64,000 nucleotides of DNA. Source: Saccoglossus kowalevskii. Its lineage: Eukaryota; Hemichordata; Enteropneusta; Harrimaniidae. The notes below the pieces were generated by a model, which made no database searches, was not told the origin of the DNA, and saw nothing but the letters and a program-made list of their open reading frames with translations. Location of the stretch: assembly GCF_000003605.2 (NCBI RefSeq), contig NW_003107106.1, positions 101,709 through 165,708 of the forward strand, given 5' to 3'. Both the position numbers and the translations under genes were made by a program. Positions 49,345-62,400 of this stretch are shown here, one piece after another (within the stretch, counting starts at the first letter, position 1; every line of letters begins with the position of its first letter).

Positions 49345-52250
49345 CATGACTTCAATCTCAGCGAAGAAAGCCTGCCTGAAATTTTCAGCCTAGTGCAGAA
49401 AATCAAAAATCACATTTTCTTAGATAGTACTAGAGATTTTGATTTTGTTAGTCTAGTAGAAACGAAGACAGACATATATTTCCAAATTAGCATCCCTAAT
49501 TATAGCCATATACATTCCTTTAGATCTACTGAACATAAAAAAATCAAAGGGATTGTCCTGTACTTTAAACAATACATAAGAAAAGGATTAAGCAAATGCC
49601 AAGCAGTAGTGAAGATTTGATCTGGATTGTTTAGATAAAACATTTTTAACCTAGATGGGGATATCTTCCTCTGCACAATATACTTGAGCCCACAGTTCTT
49701 TAGTATATTTAAATGGAAGAACTCAAACCTATTTGAAGTATTGGAGAAAGACATGGCTAAATATTCACAATTTGGTTCAATAATTCAAACCGGGGATATT
49801 AATGCACGAACTAAAAATGAACCCGGTGTGGCATATTTTGAGAATTCAATAACACAATCTACAGGTACAGACAATTCAATCAGATTAAAGGCTTCCCAAG
49901 ACCGAGCAATTAAGAATCTGTATGTCAGTCAGCTGTTAGAATTGTGTATGAACACAGGTGCAGTTATGACAGCTGTATTGGAGATCTCACTGGGAAATAT
50001 ACATGCTACCAGAATAAAGGTAGTAGTATAGTAGACTATACTGTATTTAGTAAGAATTTATTTAAAAACATATCTTTATTTCATGTACACCCATTAAATT
50101 TAAATTTATCAGACCACTGACAATTGTCTTATCACTTTCAAACTAATGCTCTTAATATTTCTAATTCTGACACATCTCAAATAGGCTCATCTCCAATCTT
50201 AGAGCAGCACAGGTACTCATACACTTGGAATGAGACATCCAAATATCTTTTCTACAAAGCATTACAAAGCAAAGAAATAAGTGATATGATTGATAACTTT
50301 AATGCATGTAATTTTACTAATACACAAAAAGCAGTAGATGAAGCTACTAATATAATTTCTAATATCTACCACAGGGCAGCTGGTAAAAGTTTAAAAAAAC
50401 GTAAAATTAAAAACAAAACAAAAAATACATAGAACATAATCCCAAATGGTACACAAATGACCTGATATGTCTTAAAAAAGATTTACGTAAGATGTCTACA
50501 CAACTATCCATTAATCATTTCAACAAAGAGTTTAAAACTGCCTGTTACGCCTTGAAACGTAAATATAAAAAACTTGTTAAAAAGAACAAGAGAAGAGAAT
50601 ATGAAAAGGACCTACTGAGTAAATTAGATAAAATTAGTAATTCATGCCATGGTGATTATTGGAACCTAATAAGTGAGCATAAAGGTAGGCAAGATAATAA
50701 TGATTGTGAATATGTTTCTGAAACAAAATGGCATGGACATTTCAAACTTCTCAACAAAAATAATAAGGATAATGATGAGAATTTAATAAAAGAACAAAAT
50801 AATATGAATAACACACCTATTGCTGAATTAGATCAACACATTTCTCAATTAGAAATTCAAACAGCAATTGTTCTCTTAAAAACAAAAAGTCTCCAAGATA
50901 TGACCGCATAACAAATGAAATACACTTATTAAACCAATTCAAGAGCTATTTAATCTAATCTTAAATAGCGGCCAATTTCCGAGTGCATGGAATTTGGGAA
51001 TTATCACCCCTGTCTTTAAAAAAAGGTGATAAATCTGAACCAGCAAACTACAGATGCATCACTCTGCTTAATAGTCTGAGTAAGGTATTCTCTTCAATTC
51101 TGAAACAAAGATTAATAAAACAATATAATAATATAATAATGAAAGAACAAATTGGGTTTATGCCAAAGTTCAGTACAGCTGATCATATCTTTGTGTTGAA
51201 ACAATTACTGATAAAACACCTCAATGGATGGTAAAGGCATACTTAATTGAGGGGAGGCAAGGGGGGTAGCTGGTACGGTTTTACGGGAAATAAAAAGGGC
51301 TTTTTACAATTTACAAGGAAAAAAAGACGTTTTTACAGTTTACAGTGTTAAAAAAGGAACATTGAATGGTCCGACGAGCTCTCCGGCTCAAATTCTCCGC
51401 CATTGCTGCGCCGTGTGTAGAGATGCACGCGCATATTACCCTCGTAATGCTCTTCATTCGGTTAGAGGGCCTTTAACGTCTTGACATTCAATTTTGTAGT
51501 GAATTGTGTCATCTAGTCGTTTTACAGTTTCTATAATATAATTTCCCTGGATTATTCTTTACGATTTTTTTATTTGGATGTAAATTTTTGTACGTACCGA
51601 GAAAAAAGACACATTTGTACAGTGTACGAAAAAAATATTTGATGGATTACGTTGTACGTCTAGCCTGTGATTACAAAATTACGGAATTTATTTTTTCAAT
51701 TTACGTAGTACGAACAAAAAAATATTGCAATTACGTTGAACGAAAATAACCCTTGCCCCCCCCTCTTAATTGGGTATCTGGTATCAAAAATATTCTGCAC
51801 TATCTGGAAATGGATAAATCATGGGAAAATAATGATCCAAATTATAACACCAATCTAATCAACACAATTTGCATTAAACTCAAAAAAGTATTCGAAAACA
51901 AGAGTCAAGAACAAATGCATGATGATAGTAAAAACAAAAAACAAAAGAATAAGCTAAAGACTGCTAAAGAAAAATTACCAGTATGAAAATTATTTAAGAA
52001 CAGTAACAAATGCAAAACATAGAGCAGCATTAACAAAATTGAGAATTAGTGCCCATAATTTAGAAATAGAGAAAAGACGATACAAACAAATTCCTTGCAG
52101 TGGTAGAAAGTACACTGCTTGCGATCAAAATGAGATTAAAAGACGAAATAAATTTAAACTGTTTAAGGAAATAAATTTAATACATTGCAACAACACAAAT
52201 ACCAATAAATTGATTACAATGCTAACAAGCAAAAAATAACAAAACTAGAA
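49345..52250 (+). pseudogene. LINE with endonuclease and RT fragments, internally deleted and split by a MITE
   Basis: In order on the plus strand: apurinic-type endonuclease pieces (FDFVSLVETKTD near 49437, IIQTGDINARTKNE near 49780), a linker with KALQSKEISDMI and YALKRKYKKLVKKNKRREY, then RT start GIITPVFKKGDKSEPANYR and IGFMPKFSTADHIFVLKQL (to 51237). MITE M1 follows. The frame resumes at WVSGIKNILHYLEMDKSWE (from about 51772) and RISAHNLEIEKRRYKQIP (52039 on), typical of LINE C-termini. The RT palm with its YADD box is missing, deleted at the point where the MITE sits. Probably related to the LINE at 46200-47690. Confidence 0.87.
51250..51764 (+). mobile_element. MITE family M1, copy 2 (inside the LINE)
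   Basis: Starts AGGGGAGGCAAGGG and ends CCCTTGCCCCCCCCT. It is flanked by identical CTTAATTG octamers at 51242-51249 and 51765-51772. The ends are nearly the same as 43691-44040 (TACGGGAAATAAAAAGGGCT on the left, TTACGTTGAACGAAAATAAC on the right). About 165 bases in the middle (51350-51530) are absent from the shorter copy. No coding capacity. Confidence 0.9.
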
Positions 52251-52439
52251 AGCTACATCTATAACTGTTTCAGTGACAGAAAATCATTTCCAAAAAACTA
52301 CCAGCTGCCCCTAGATAAAAACAAATTGTTAGCGCTTCCATTTTGTTACTTTCTCAGTTTTTCATCTTTATTGTAATTTACTTTTTCTGAGTCAATATCC
52401 AAATAAGGATACGATTATGCAATGGGCCATTCCAGTTTA

Positions 52440-53031
52440 TATCTGCACCCCCCTGTTGATGAGCTTGTGTGTTTACTTCATACAAGGTATAATTTCCATG
52501 GGTGTATAAGTCATACAAAGTTTTATTTCCAAATCACCATTCACCATACAGTAATGGTAATCCAAAACTATAATTCCTACTTATGGTGTTGATGAGTTCC
52601 TTTGTGCCACCATACAGAGTAGGATTTCCAAATATAACTTTCATCATATGCTAATTTACCAAGTTCAAAATTTTATATTTGATAATGGAAATCCAAACTA
52701 GTACTGATTCACGGTGTTGATGAGCTCATTCGTGCCACCATCCTGATCTAATTTCAGTAATAACTATTTCATACTGGCCCAATTTTTTTACCATATACAG
52801 TCAGAATTCCATGTTTTTTTAGTCATACTGTTGGAAATCCAACCTCATCAATCGGTATGTGGCGAGATAAACTAAGCCATATTTTATTTAGTAGCTATAA
52901 CTGCCTGGATTTCCAGGATTTTTTTTTCCATACTCGTCTGGATTTCCAGATTCTGTTTCTCCATATACAGTTGGAATTCCGGGGTATTTTCCCCATCATA
53001 CAGTGCTGGAAATCTGACCACATCAACGGGG
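52440..53031 (+). repeat. Degenerate short-motif repeat array at gap edge
   Basis: Recurring variants of CCATACAGTxGGAATTCC and GTGTTGATGAGCTCATTCGTGCCACC (for example near 52590, 52720, 52795, 52915, 52955, 52995). The motif density increases towards the N gap, as if a tandem array could not be assembled. Confidence 0.55.
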
Positions 53032-53389
53032 NNNNNNNNNNNNNNNNNNNNNNNNNNNNNNNNNNNNNNNNNNNNNNNNNNNNNNNNNNNNNNNNNNNNN
53101 NNNNNNNNNNNNNNNNNNNNNNNNNNNNNNNNNNNNNNNNNNNNNNNNNNNNNNNNNNNNNNNNNNNNNNNNNNNNNNNNNNNNNNNNNNNNNNNNNNNN
53201 NNNNNNNNNNNNNNNNNNNNNNNNNNNNNNNNNNNNNNNNNNNNNNNNNNNNNNNNNNNNNNNNNNNNNNNNNNNNNNNNNNNNNNNNNNNNNNNNNNNN
53301 NNNNNNNNNNNNNNNNNNNNNNNNNNNNNNNNNNNNNNNNNNNNNNNNNNNNNNNNNNNNNNNNNNNNNNNNNNNNNNNNNNNNNNNNN
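53032..53389. other. Assembly gap (358 N)
   Basis: A continuous N run 82 bases upstream of the P450 start codon, so the P450 promoter and leader may be hidden here. Confidence 0.99.
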
Positions 53390-53471
53390 CAAATGTGCGC
53401 ATGCGCATAGCTAGCCGTGTCAACTTCAGTGACCTCCTGCGTAACAAGGGTCACCAATGCCTTTATAAACA

Positions 53472-56400
53472 ATGGCGACCCCGACTTTGTTTCGCCCTTG
53501 GTTTGGGCGATGTTTTTTTTTCGATTTAAACAAGAATATGAGAAACCACTGTCGTGTTTCATTGGTTCAAGCATCAACGACGGTAAAGGCATCGGAAAAT
53601 CATGATCATAAACAACTGAAACCCTTTAAAGAAATCCCAGGTGAAGGCTCATCCAGTTTTGTATCAGGTGTTCTTTATGCGGTGAAAGGATGGCGTTCTG
53701 GCAGTGCATCTCGTCAACCATGGCCAGCTTATGATAAATGGGAAAACAAATATGGGACATTATACAAGAGAGTGTTTGGAAAAACCGTTTCAGTATTTAT
53801 CACGGATGCCAATGACATAGAGAAGGTTTTTCGAAGTGGCGGGTCGACGCCAATACGATTTGAGCACACGTTTTTCGACATTCTTAGTGCATGGCGATTT
53901 TATAAACAAACTAAAGGATTGCCCCTTGGAACGTTGACAGCGTGAGTAGATTTCGTATTAAAGGGCGGTCGTCGTCGCGCCACGCATGCGCGAGATATAT
54001 GGGTCTCATATAAACAAACATGGCGACTTGGACTGTTGCGCAAATCAACGAGTACAAACTGAGACGTTACCAAGCTTTAAATAGGTATTTTTTAGGTGAT
54101 TGGAAGGTATCGAAGAGTCACAGGTGATAATTAGTGCAAGTCCTGCCCAGTTCAAACCTCATACTTATGATTTCCATTAGAAGGGCGCATTGGATTGTGG
54201 GAAAATCAATGTTTATCAACACAAATGTCGCACATGTGCAGCGTGACGACCATCGCACTTTAGGTTATAGATTGACAATACTGGTAAACACTGTATTTGA
54301 TCAAGGCCACTGCAGCATAAAGCGGGATATTGTATATACTTTGTCGAACGGAGCTTATCATATGTGTGATTATCCGTCGTTCATGTCAACTTTTTACTTT
54401 TTCAACTTCTTCTTGACAACTTCAATTCTTATTGCTTTGATATTAGATGTATATGTACCTTGGACAGACCTCTCTAAGATTTGTTCATTTCGTGATGATA
54501 TCTTTAATTCTCTAATTTTGATAAAAAGTGATATTTTCGACTTCTTGTTAAAAAACGGAAGTCTGATTGCTTTGATATTATACATATATGGTATGTACCT
54601 CAGGTAGACCTCTCTCAGATTTATTCATTTTCCAATGATATGTGCATTGCTAACAGTGGATCTATCTCAGCCGAGAGGCTGCTTGTTTCATTATGTGATA
54701 ATTAAATTATTGAAATATGAAACAAACTTCATTACTATTTTGGTGGTGATATTTACACCAGGATTTTATGCAATGTGATGACCTGGGGTGTTTTTCTGTT
54801 CACAACAGCTATTGATCTACACATGAAATGACGCATAACGCGCAAACTGAAAGTTTATTTGAAGACTAAATGGCATTTGCAGTCATTACGAAAACAACTT
54901 ATATCACATAATACAAAAGGGCATACAGATGAACATTAAGGTGGAGATGCAGGTTCATGGGCACTTGGAGACATTTTTTTTTTTTATTTGCTTTTTCTTA
55001 CCAGACAGTCTTGCATGGTTAGATAGTGTTAAAATTTCGGAGCTCTGTCAAAAGTGGAACATGATAAAAAAATGATTTTAAAATATAGGAAACCCAGGTA
55101 CGCGTATGTGATTAAAAGTTTGTTTACATCTGACTGTTGATGATATATGCAAATGAGTTGCTGGCCTCGTACAATTTATGATTTCCTCCTGCACTGCATG
55201 GTTCCCTGTTTACTTACCTCAAACGCTATCTACTAGCCTAGTAGATCACAGTATGCTGCGGTTGCTATAATCGATACCTGTCAAAATACACAAAAGATTA
55301 ATTAAAAATACCCTGGAAATTACATCAAAATCGGCAACAAGATGTGTGATGACCAGAATGGCTGCCATTTTAATGTTAAAAATCAAGCATTTCTACCATT
55401 CCAGACCCTGCACCATACTGTAGCAATTGTTCAAACTTCATGCATGACAGCATTCAAATTACCCGATAATATTAATAATAATGATTTAAAAATAATAATT
55501 TAACTAAATAATTAGTGGTGTCTAAGCAGAAGTGGATTAGTGTATGACCTGTTAATGACTATGTGGATGGTATGCATTTGAAGTCTGACAAACAAAGACG
55601 ATAAATTTTGGCCACTGTAGCACAAATGCCCAAAATTGTCATTTTCACAGGGATTTCAAGATGGTGGCTATATCACATGACTGATCACAGTCATCAGAAG
55701 TTAAATCAGTCATGAGAAACAAAAGAACAAAGTTTTTGCTATTTGTACTGGAAATTCAATGTTACTGATTCTTATTTAGCTGTCTAATAGAGAGAGAGAT
55801 ACGACACAAGAATTTTCAAAATAATCTGGTAACTCAGTAAATAAACCCCTTTCCTGTTTATAGAATAAATTAGAAATGGCGACCAAACCACATTACCGAC
55901 CATAAAAGATTTTAATATGCTTTACACGTAGATGCCGGAAACCAAATTTCAGATCAATGTGTACAGTGATTCTGGAAAAGAAGATTTTCAAGTATTTTTT
56001 GTCATTTTTCAAAAAAAAAAAAATGGTGGAAAAAGTTACCTGACTGCTAAGGTTTTTATTGCTTATATGTATTATAAATATGTTGTAGTACATGCCATAA
56101 AAAAATTGAGATCGCCAAATAGCCACTTCTGGTTTAATTTTAATCCAAAATGGCTGCAAAATCAGTGGACCAATCAAAACTTTGAAAGTCAGGTGCTCCA
56201 ATTCACACAAGCAACCATTAGCATGGAAAGTTAGAGAAGATTCTGCCCAGCATTTTTACAAGCTAATGAAAAATGACAAAAAAGAGAAGAACTGGAAGAA
56301 AATGTGAACAATAACAATAGGGGCCCAAGCCCTGCTGGCTTGGACTCCAAATAATAATATTTTTCATATCAGATCCAGAAAAAATAATTTTATATTTTAA

Positions 56401-59400
56401 TGATCGCTGTTCTAGAGCCATATCTCTGGCTTGCTTTTAATGATTGCAATCAAACTACTGATGCATTACACATCAAATATATCATGTATTTGTTTGAAGT
56501 TGTGATTCAAAATGGCATAGAGGCTATATGAAAATGTCAGAATCAAGAGAAATTACATTTTGGTTGTAATTTTTGAAATCAATTCTTGATGTAATATTGG
56601 TACTGAACTTCGACTCCTTATATTCCACTATGAATCAGTTTTATACCATAGTAAGAAAAATGCCATGCTTAGAAAAGTTTTAGATGCGAGAATGTCCTTC
56701 TTGTTAAGGTATAAATGCAGGTTCGTGGGCACTCAGGAGTGACATTTTTTTTTTTTTGCTTTTTCTTACCCAGACAGTCTTTGCTAGATAGTGTTAGAAT
56801 TTCGGAGCATTGTCAATGCTGGAACATACTCAAAAATCAATTTTAAAATATAGAAAACTGAGGCACGCGTATGTGATTAAAAGTCCCGAAAGTTTGTTTA
56901 CGTTGCTCTTTGATTGACAAGTCACTGTTGATGTTATATGCAAATGAGTTGCTGGCCTCAGTTACGGTGCGGCGGTGTGTGACTTCCTGTCCTCGACCCT
57001 GTTTACTTACCTCAAGCACTATCAACTAGCCTCGCAAACTACAAAGAAAAAAAACACAGAGAAGACGTAGATGCTTCCAGCTTCCAGGTTGGCCTTTATC
57101 AATCAACATAACAAAAGTGAGTTAGAAGGTATACCCGGTACATTAGTGTGTTGGAGGGGCCATTATCAAATATATTTGTTCATTTTTCAGTTTCTCATGC
57201 AGTCACATGAACATCACACATTTTCTTTGTTTTATTTGATAGTGATGTTGATTTTTGGCATCGCCAACGAAAACAATTAAGTAGGAAGATGCTACGCCCA
57301 AAGGAAGTTGCCAATTATACAGATGAAGCCAATGCGATTGTCACAGAATTCATGCAAGCCTTGTATCAGAAAAGAAATAAGAGGAACTTTGTTGACAAAT
57401 TTGAGGATTTGACCTTTTTGTGGTCATTAGAATGTAAGTTTGTACATTTTTTTTCCAATGTTTATAAGTTATAGTGATTGCCGTGTCTGTATAGTCATTT
57501 TCAGAATTTCTTGTGGCCAGGATCACTCAAGTAATTGGTTTGGTATGTGTCTGTCTGTCTGCTTGTCTGTGTAAACAAAATCTCAAAAACAGATTTTAAT
57601 CAAATTAGGTACATCGGTAGTCTTATACAGCTCAAACGCTTGTTGAGACTTCTATTTTTTTTCTCTGGTAAACTAGTGTTTTTGTCGTCGGGCGATACTG
57701 CAATGCATGACCCAATATGTATTTGTAAATGCTTTCCCAGGAATGTTTTAGACTGACGTTGTCTTGCTATTTTTAAGAAGACTTCGTCATAGTTAAAAAC
57801 ATATTCTTTAAACATTGTGTAATGTGCTGATACAGACCATATATTTCTATAATATACTCACTTTTTGCACAATACCTAGATCAAATAAATAAAATTTCTG
57901 AGCAAATTAAACAGTAAAGTTCTATTAATAACACCCACTATATCCTATCAGCTAGCTATCCACGTCGAGTAATTTTGCTTGTTAAATTTGCACAAAGGGG
58001 AAGGTTGAAGTCGTTTCACTATATTTGTTTCAAAATTTTAAATATTGCATTAATTCAATCACATTTGGTAGGAAATGTCATCGTTTGATTTGACAACTCT
58101 GAGCAACCAATTAAATGATTATTATGACATATTATGTCCTGTAGTTATCATTACGGTGCTGTTCAGCAAAAAGCTGCATTTACTAACTGGTACAGTTGAT
58201 CCCGATGCCAAAAAAGTTATCGATGGAGTTGACGATATTTTCAAGACGACTGCAGAATTATTTAAATTCCTCGTAAAATACCATGCAATGGTGAACACCA
58301 AAGTGTGGCAAATACACTCAAATGCCTGGGATGCTATTTTTGATTTTGGTGGGTATATTCTTTTTAATTATCTTGGTATTGTTTACATTTTTGTTTTGAT
58401 TTTTCTCCTGTTATGTACATGTAGATGTAATGAGTGGGTATAGAGATCAATTCAAAATGATTGCAGTAAATATTATGAGAACCATATATTTACATGCAGG
58501 TACCCTTGCTGTCCATCCCCCTGGGGTTGTGAGTCTATCTGCAGACTCCCGCCAGGGGGACGCCAGCCATGACGCCCGCCTGTACAGTCTCTGCTGGTGG
58601 GAAGGTTGTGACCAGGTACCACGCGCTCAGCGTCATGATGCAATTCACAGGCGAGTCGCATCATGGAGCTGTTCGCTGCGACGCCTGCGTCCGCAATTCG
58701 CTCCCCCTTCCACTTTTGCCAAAACCTTGTGTCTTGTGTCATTTATTGAAGCATTAATAGTATGATTATGAATATAATTTATAATCTGTGTTAGTGCACA
58801 ATTATGACATGCATTAACCAAGCTGGCATCCCCCTTTCATATTTTCATAGCTCCCATCATGTACCACATTGTGCTTCATGCAATATTTGCTCACATTTCG
58901 TCCTTCAGTTGAATTTGCATTAACACCAGACTGTTCATTTGCTTATCTGTGCTTGCGTCCTCCTTCAAGCATCAGTTCGTTTTGCCGCACCATACGATAC
59001 ACATCGTTTCAACAGACCTCCCACTCACCCGTTCACGCACAGGTCTCCATATAACACTTTCTAAACAATTGCCGATCTCACTCAAGTATAACTCATGTTT
59101 ATCTGCATGTATGAAACTCATCGCCCTCATATGTCTATGTATCTGATAAATAATGTATAACTCACACACAAACATTTGTCTCACCAAAGAGAAAAAGATA
59201 ATATCGGAAAAGGAAGAAGAATTAAAACTTGCTGTGGAGAGAGGAGATGAAATGGAGTCTGTTGATATAGACTTAATTACACAACTCCTGACAAACAACA
59301 ATCTTTCAAAAGAAGAAATCTACTCAGTGTTGTCAGAAGTGCTGCTTGGTAGTATAGACACGGTGAGTTTATATGGTCTACTGAATAATGTCAAAAATGG

Positions 59401-62400
59401 TATGTATTAGTATAGGCACAGTAAGTTTATATTGTCTACTCAGTAATGACAGAAGTTCCATGCATTAGTATAGTATAGTATTAGCATTACGTAATCAGTG
59501 AAATTGAATCAAATATAACTGGTACTGAAAACATGATCAAAGCAACATAAAAAGCGAGTACCACAAAGCGAATATAGTTCAATGTTGGTGAAAGTAAGCA
59601 TTCATTAGCTTTAAAAATAGCAAGGTACAGCATGTAGCGGCGATGGCATCATGACATCTACGAATAACAAATTAATTGGTAGAAACTGAACGGAAATAAT
59701 TAGAATCATAATGTACAAATACTGAAAGGCTGAATTACAACTATTAATTATAAAAGCGGAAATAAAGCAGTTTCTGAATGGCCCTAGTGTAACACCAACC
59801 TGACTTGCAAGTAGGAGATTTTTCTGACAACGTGACACAGATCAAACACCTCTGGCCGTATAACATTGCAGGCGGATTGAAAATAGAACAAGGATGGACA
59901 ACTCAGTTCTATATGAGTGTACAAGGTATTATTCTCTCTAGTTTCAGTATGCTCATTCCATTTTTTTTTAGTATTGTATAAATAATAATAAAATTAAAGT
60001 GGTGTCCCAAACAGATAGTCACATCCTTCTTTGGTGTTAAAATAATTCTGATGCTAAACACTGTTGCACTTTAGCTACCGGTACTTCTTTTGGCTTTGTG
60101 AACATAGAAATTAGGTAGTCAGCAAATCCTTCAGGTGGTTGTCTATCTCACTGTCGATAACGTTGATTCAGAGTGCTAGCATGATGCAATACTTGCTGGC
60201 ATAGATGAGACCTTGAGTTGAGTTAGTGTTAGTAGCGTCTGGCTAACTCAGAATTCAACATCTCCAGTGGGTTTATCCCTGTGGTTACTAATTAGCTCAT
60301 CTATGTCTGGGGTTCGTTCCTGGAAGTTAGGTTGTCTTCTTTTGTTGTCTATGTGGAGTATCTGAATTCCTAGGTAGGAATGTACAAATTTTAAGCATAT
60401 TAAGATGTAAGGTTTACTCTTTGCAACTATAGTTCCTGACTGTACATTGTATACAGGTGAATCTGGTTTCAGTTGTTAGTTCCCGTTCGGACGTAGTCCA
60501 AAAACGGGGACTTATGGTTTGCCCTATGTGCGTCCGTGCGTTTGTGATCACCTGTATACAATGTAAGTTCAAACTTCACTCATACATCACACATTATATG
60601 GGACATATGCACATGCATTTTTTTCATGATCCGATTAACGATAGCCGAATAGCCGCCATTTTAAGGCCGAAAATGCATCAAAATCGCACATTTTCACCAT
60701 TCCGGAACCAGATCTCAGTTATGCATGGACGGATTTTGTTCAAATTTGGTACATACATTAAACATAGTAGGACCTTAATGCACGTCATTTTGGGGGGGGC
60801 GATCGGGTTTGAAATGGCCGACTGGAGGCCATTTTGTTTTAAAGAATTCAGTTCTGGATTCGTATCTGAGACATGCCTGGATTGATCGTCTTCAAACTTC
60901 ACACACACAAGGTACATCATGTCACAAATATGTATGTGCATTTGTTTCATGTTCTCATTAACGATAGCCAAAGCATTGAAATGCAACGCATTGAAACTGC
61001 ACATTTTCACCATTCCGGACCCGGATCTCAGTTATGCATAGACAGATTTTGTTCAAATTTGGTACAAACATTAAACATAATAGGACCTTGATGCACGTCA
61101 TTTTTTTTTTCCGGATCTAGTTCGAAATGGCCGACTGGCGGCCATTTTGTTTTATTAAAAATTCAGTTCTGGATCCGTATTCGAGACATGTCTGGATTGA
61201 TCAAGTTCAAACTTCAGACACACATGGTACATCATGTCACAAATAGATATGTGCATTTGTTTCATGATCCGCTTAACAATAGCTGAATGATGGCCATTTT
61301 AAGGCCGAAAATGCATCAAAATCACGTATTTTCACAATTCCAGAACCGGATCTCAGTCATGCATGCATGGATTTTGTTCAGATTTAGTACAATGTGTTGT
61401 ACATATGCAGGTGCATTTCGGATCAGACCACTTTCAGTGGTCTGAGATTTTGGTCATGATCTGCTTTGAATGTATATGTCACTCAAATATGAACGGAACG
61501 GGGACGTGTCATTGACAATGACTTGTTTTAAATAAATTGAATTTGACTATTTAGTTAGTTAGTTTATTATAAAATTACTTATTTAGTTACTATTTATTTG
61601 TGTATATAATATTTATGTTATCATTTATTTATTTATATATATATATTTTTTACCTTGGACAATACTTATTAAAACATTATACCTCTTTTGTCGCCCTTGT
61701 GTTCAATTCATTTAAGATTAGTTACTCAAACTCTGGGAAGCAGGCTCGACTAGCTTCACTATAGCTTTTTCTGCTTCCAGCCATATTATACATATTTACT
61801 TAGACTTTTGTTCGTTTACTTATTTATTTATTTGTTTGTTTGTTTGCTTGCTTACTTGCTTGTTTACTTGCTTACTTATTTACTTACTTCCTACTGTAAC
61901 TTTTTTCACGGTGTATAATATGGAAAATAATTAACAACAACAACAATTAAATATGAATCAGATTACCATTTGTCACCAAGCTTGTGCTTGCCAGTTTGCA
62001 GTTTGTGTTAGTTTAGCTAACACATGGTCTCCTGTGTTATATGGTTCAGTCATAGCTTTCTTGTTGTATCTGGCTTTCTGCCAATCTCTTGCCTTGATTT
62101 CATGCTCTGTTGCTACTTTGTAGATGATTTTTAGTCTTTCTTGCAGAGATTTGACATAATCTGATGGATCTACTCCCTCACTAGCATTGTCAGTGTTGAA
62201 TATCAGGTCTACAGTAATTAAGGTTTGGGTGACGACCATTCATTTGTATGCAATGAGTCATAGCTTCAACATACTCTTTCCAATCTGTTTTATGTGATGG
62301 ATCTAATGTGCCTACCACATGTTCATGAGAGTTTGATTGTATCTTTCTGCCATGCAATTCATGTCTGGATGAATCTGGTGTGGTATGGGTTTTGGACATC

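Noticed and set aside
52857-53592. Long open frames across 52.9-53.6 kb
   Set aside because: They again span the N gap; only the P450 first exon at the right edge is supported.
54092-54125. GDWKVSK-like string between TTTTTTAG and CAGGTGATA, considered as the missing P450 helix-C exon
   Set aside because: It lies inside the T1 MITE, and the same bases recur in the inverted copy near 27540, so it belongs to the element.
58420-58441. Asn-Glu-Trp codons after P450 exon 3, considered as the helix-C exon
   Set aside because: They lie downstream of exon 3, out of order, followed at once by a stop, with no acceptor in the right place.
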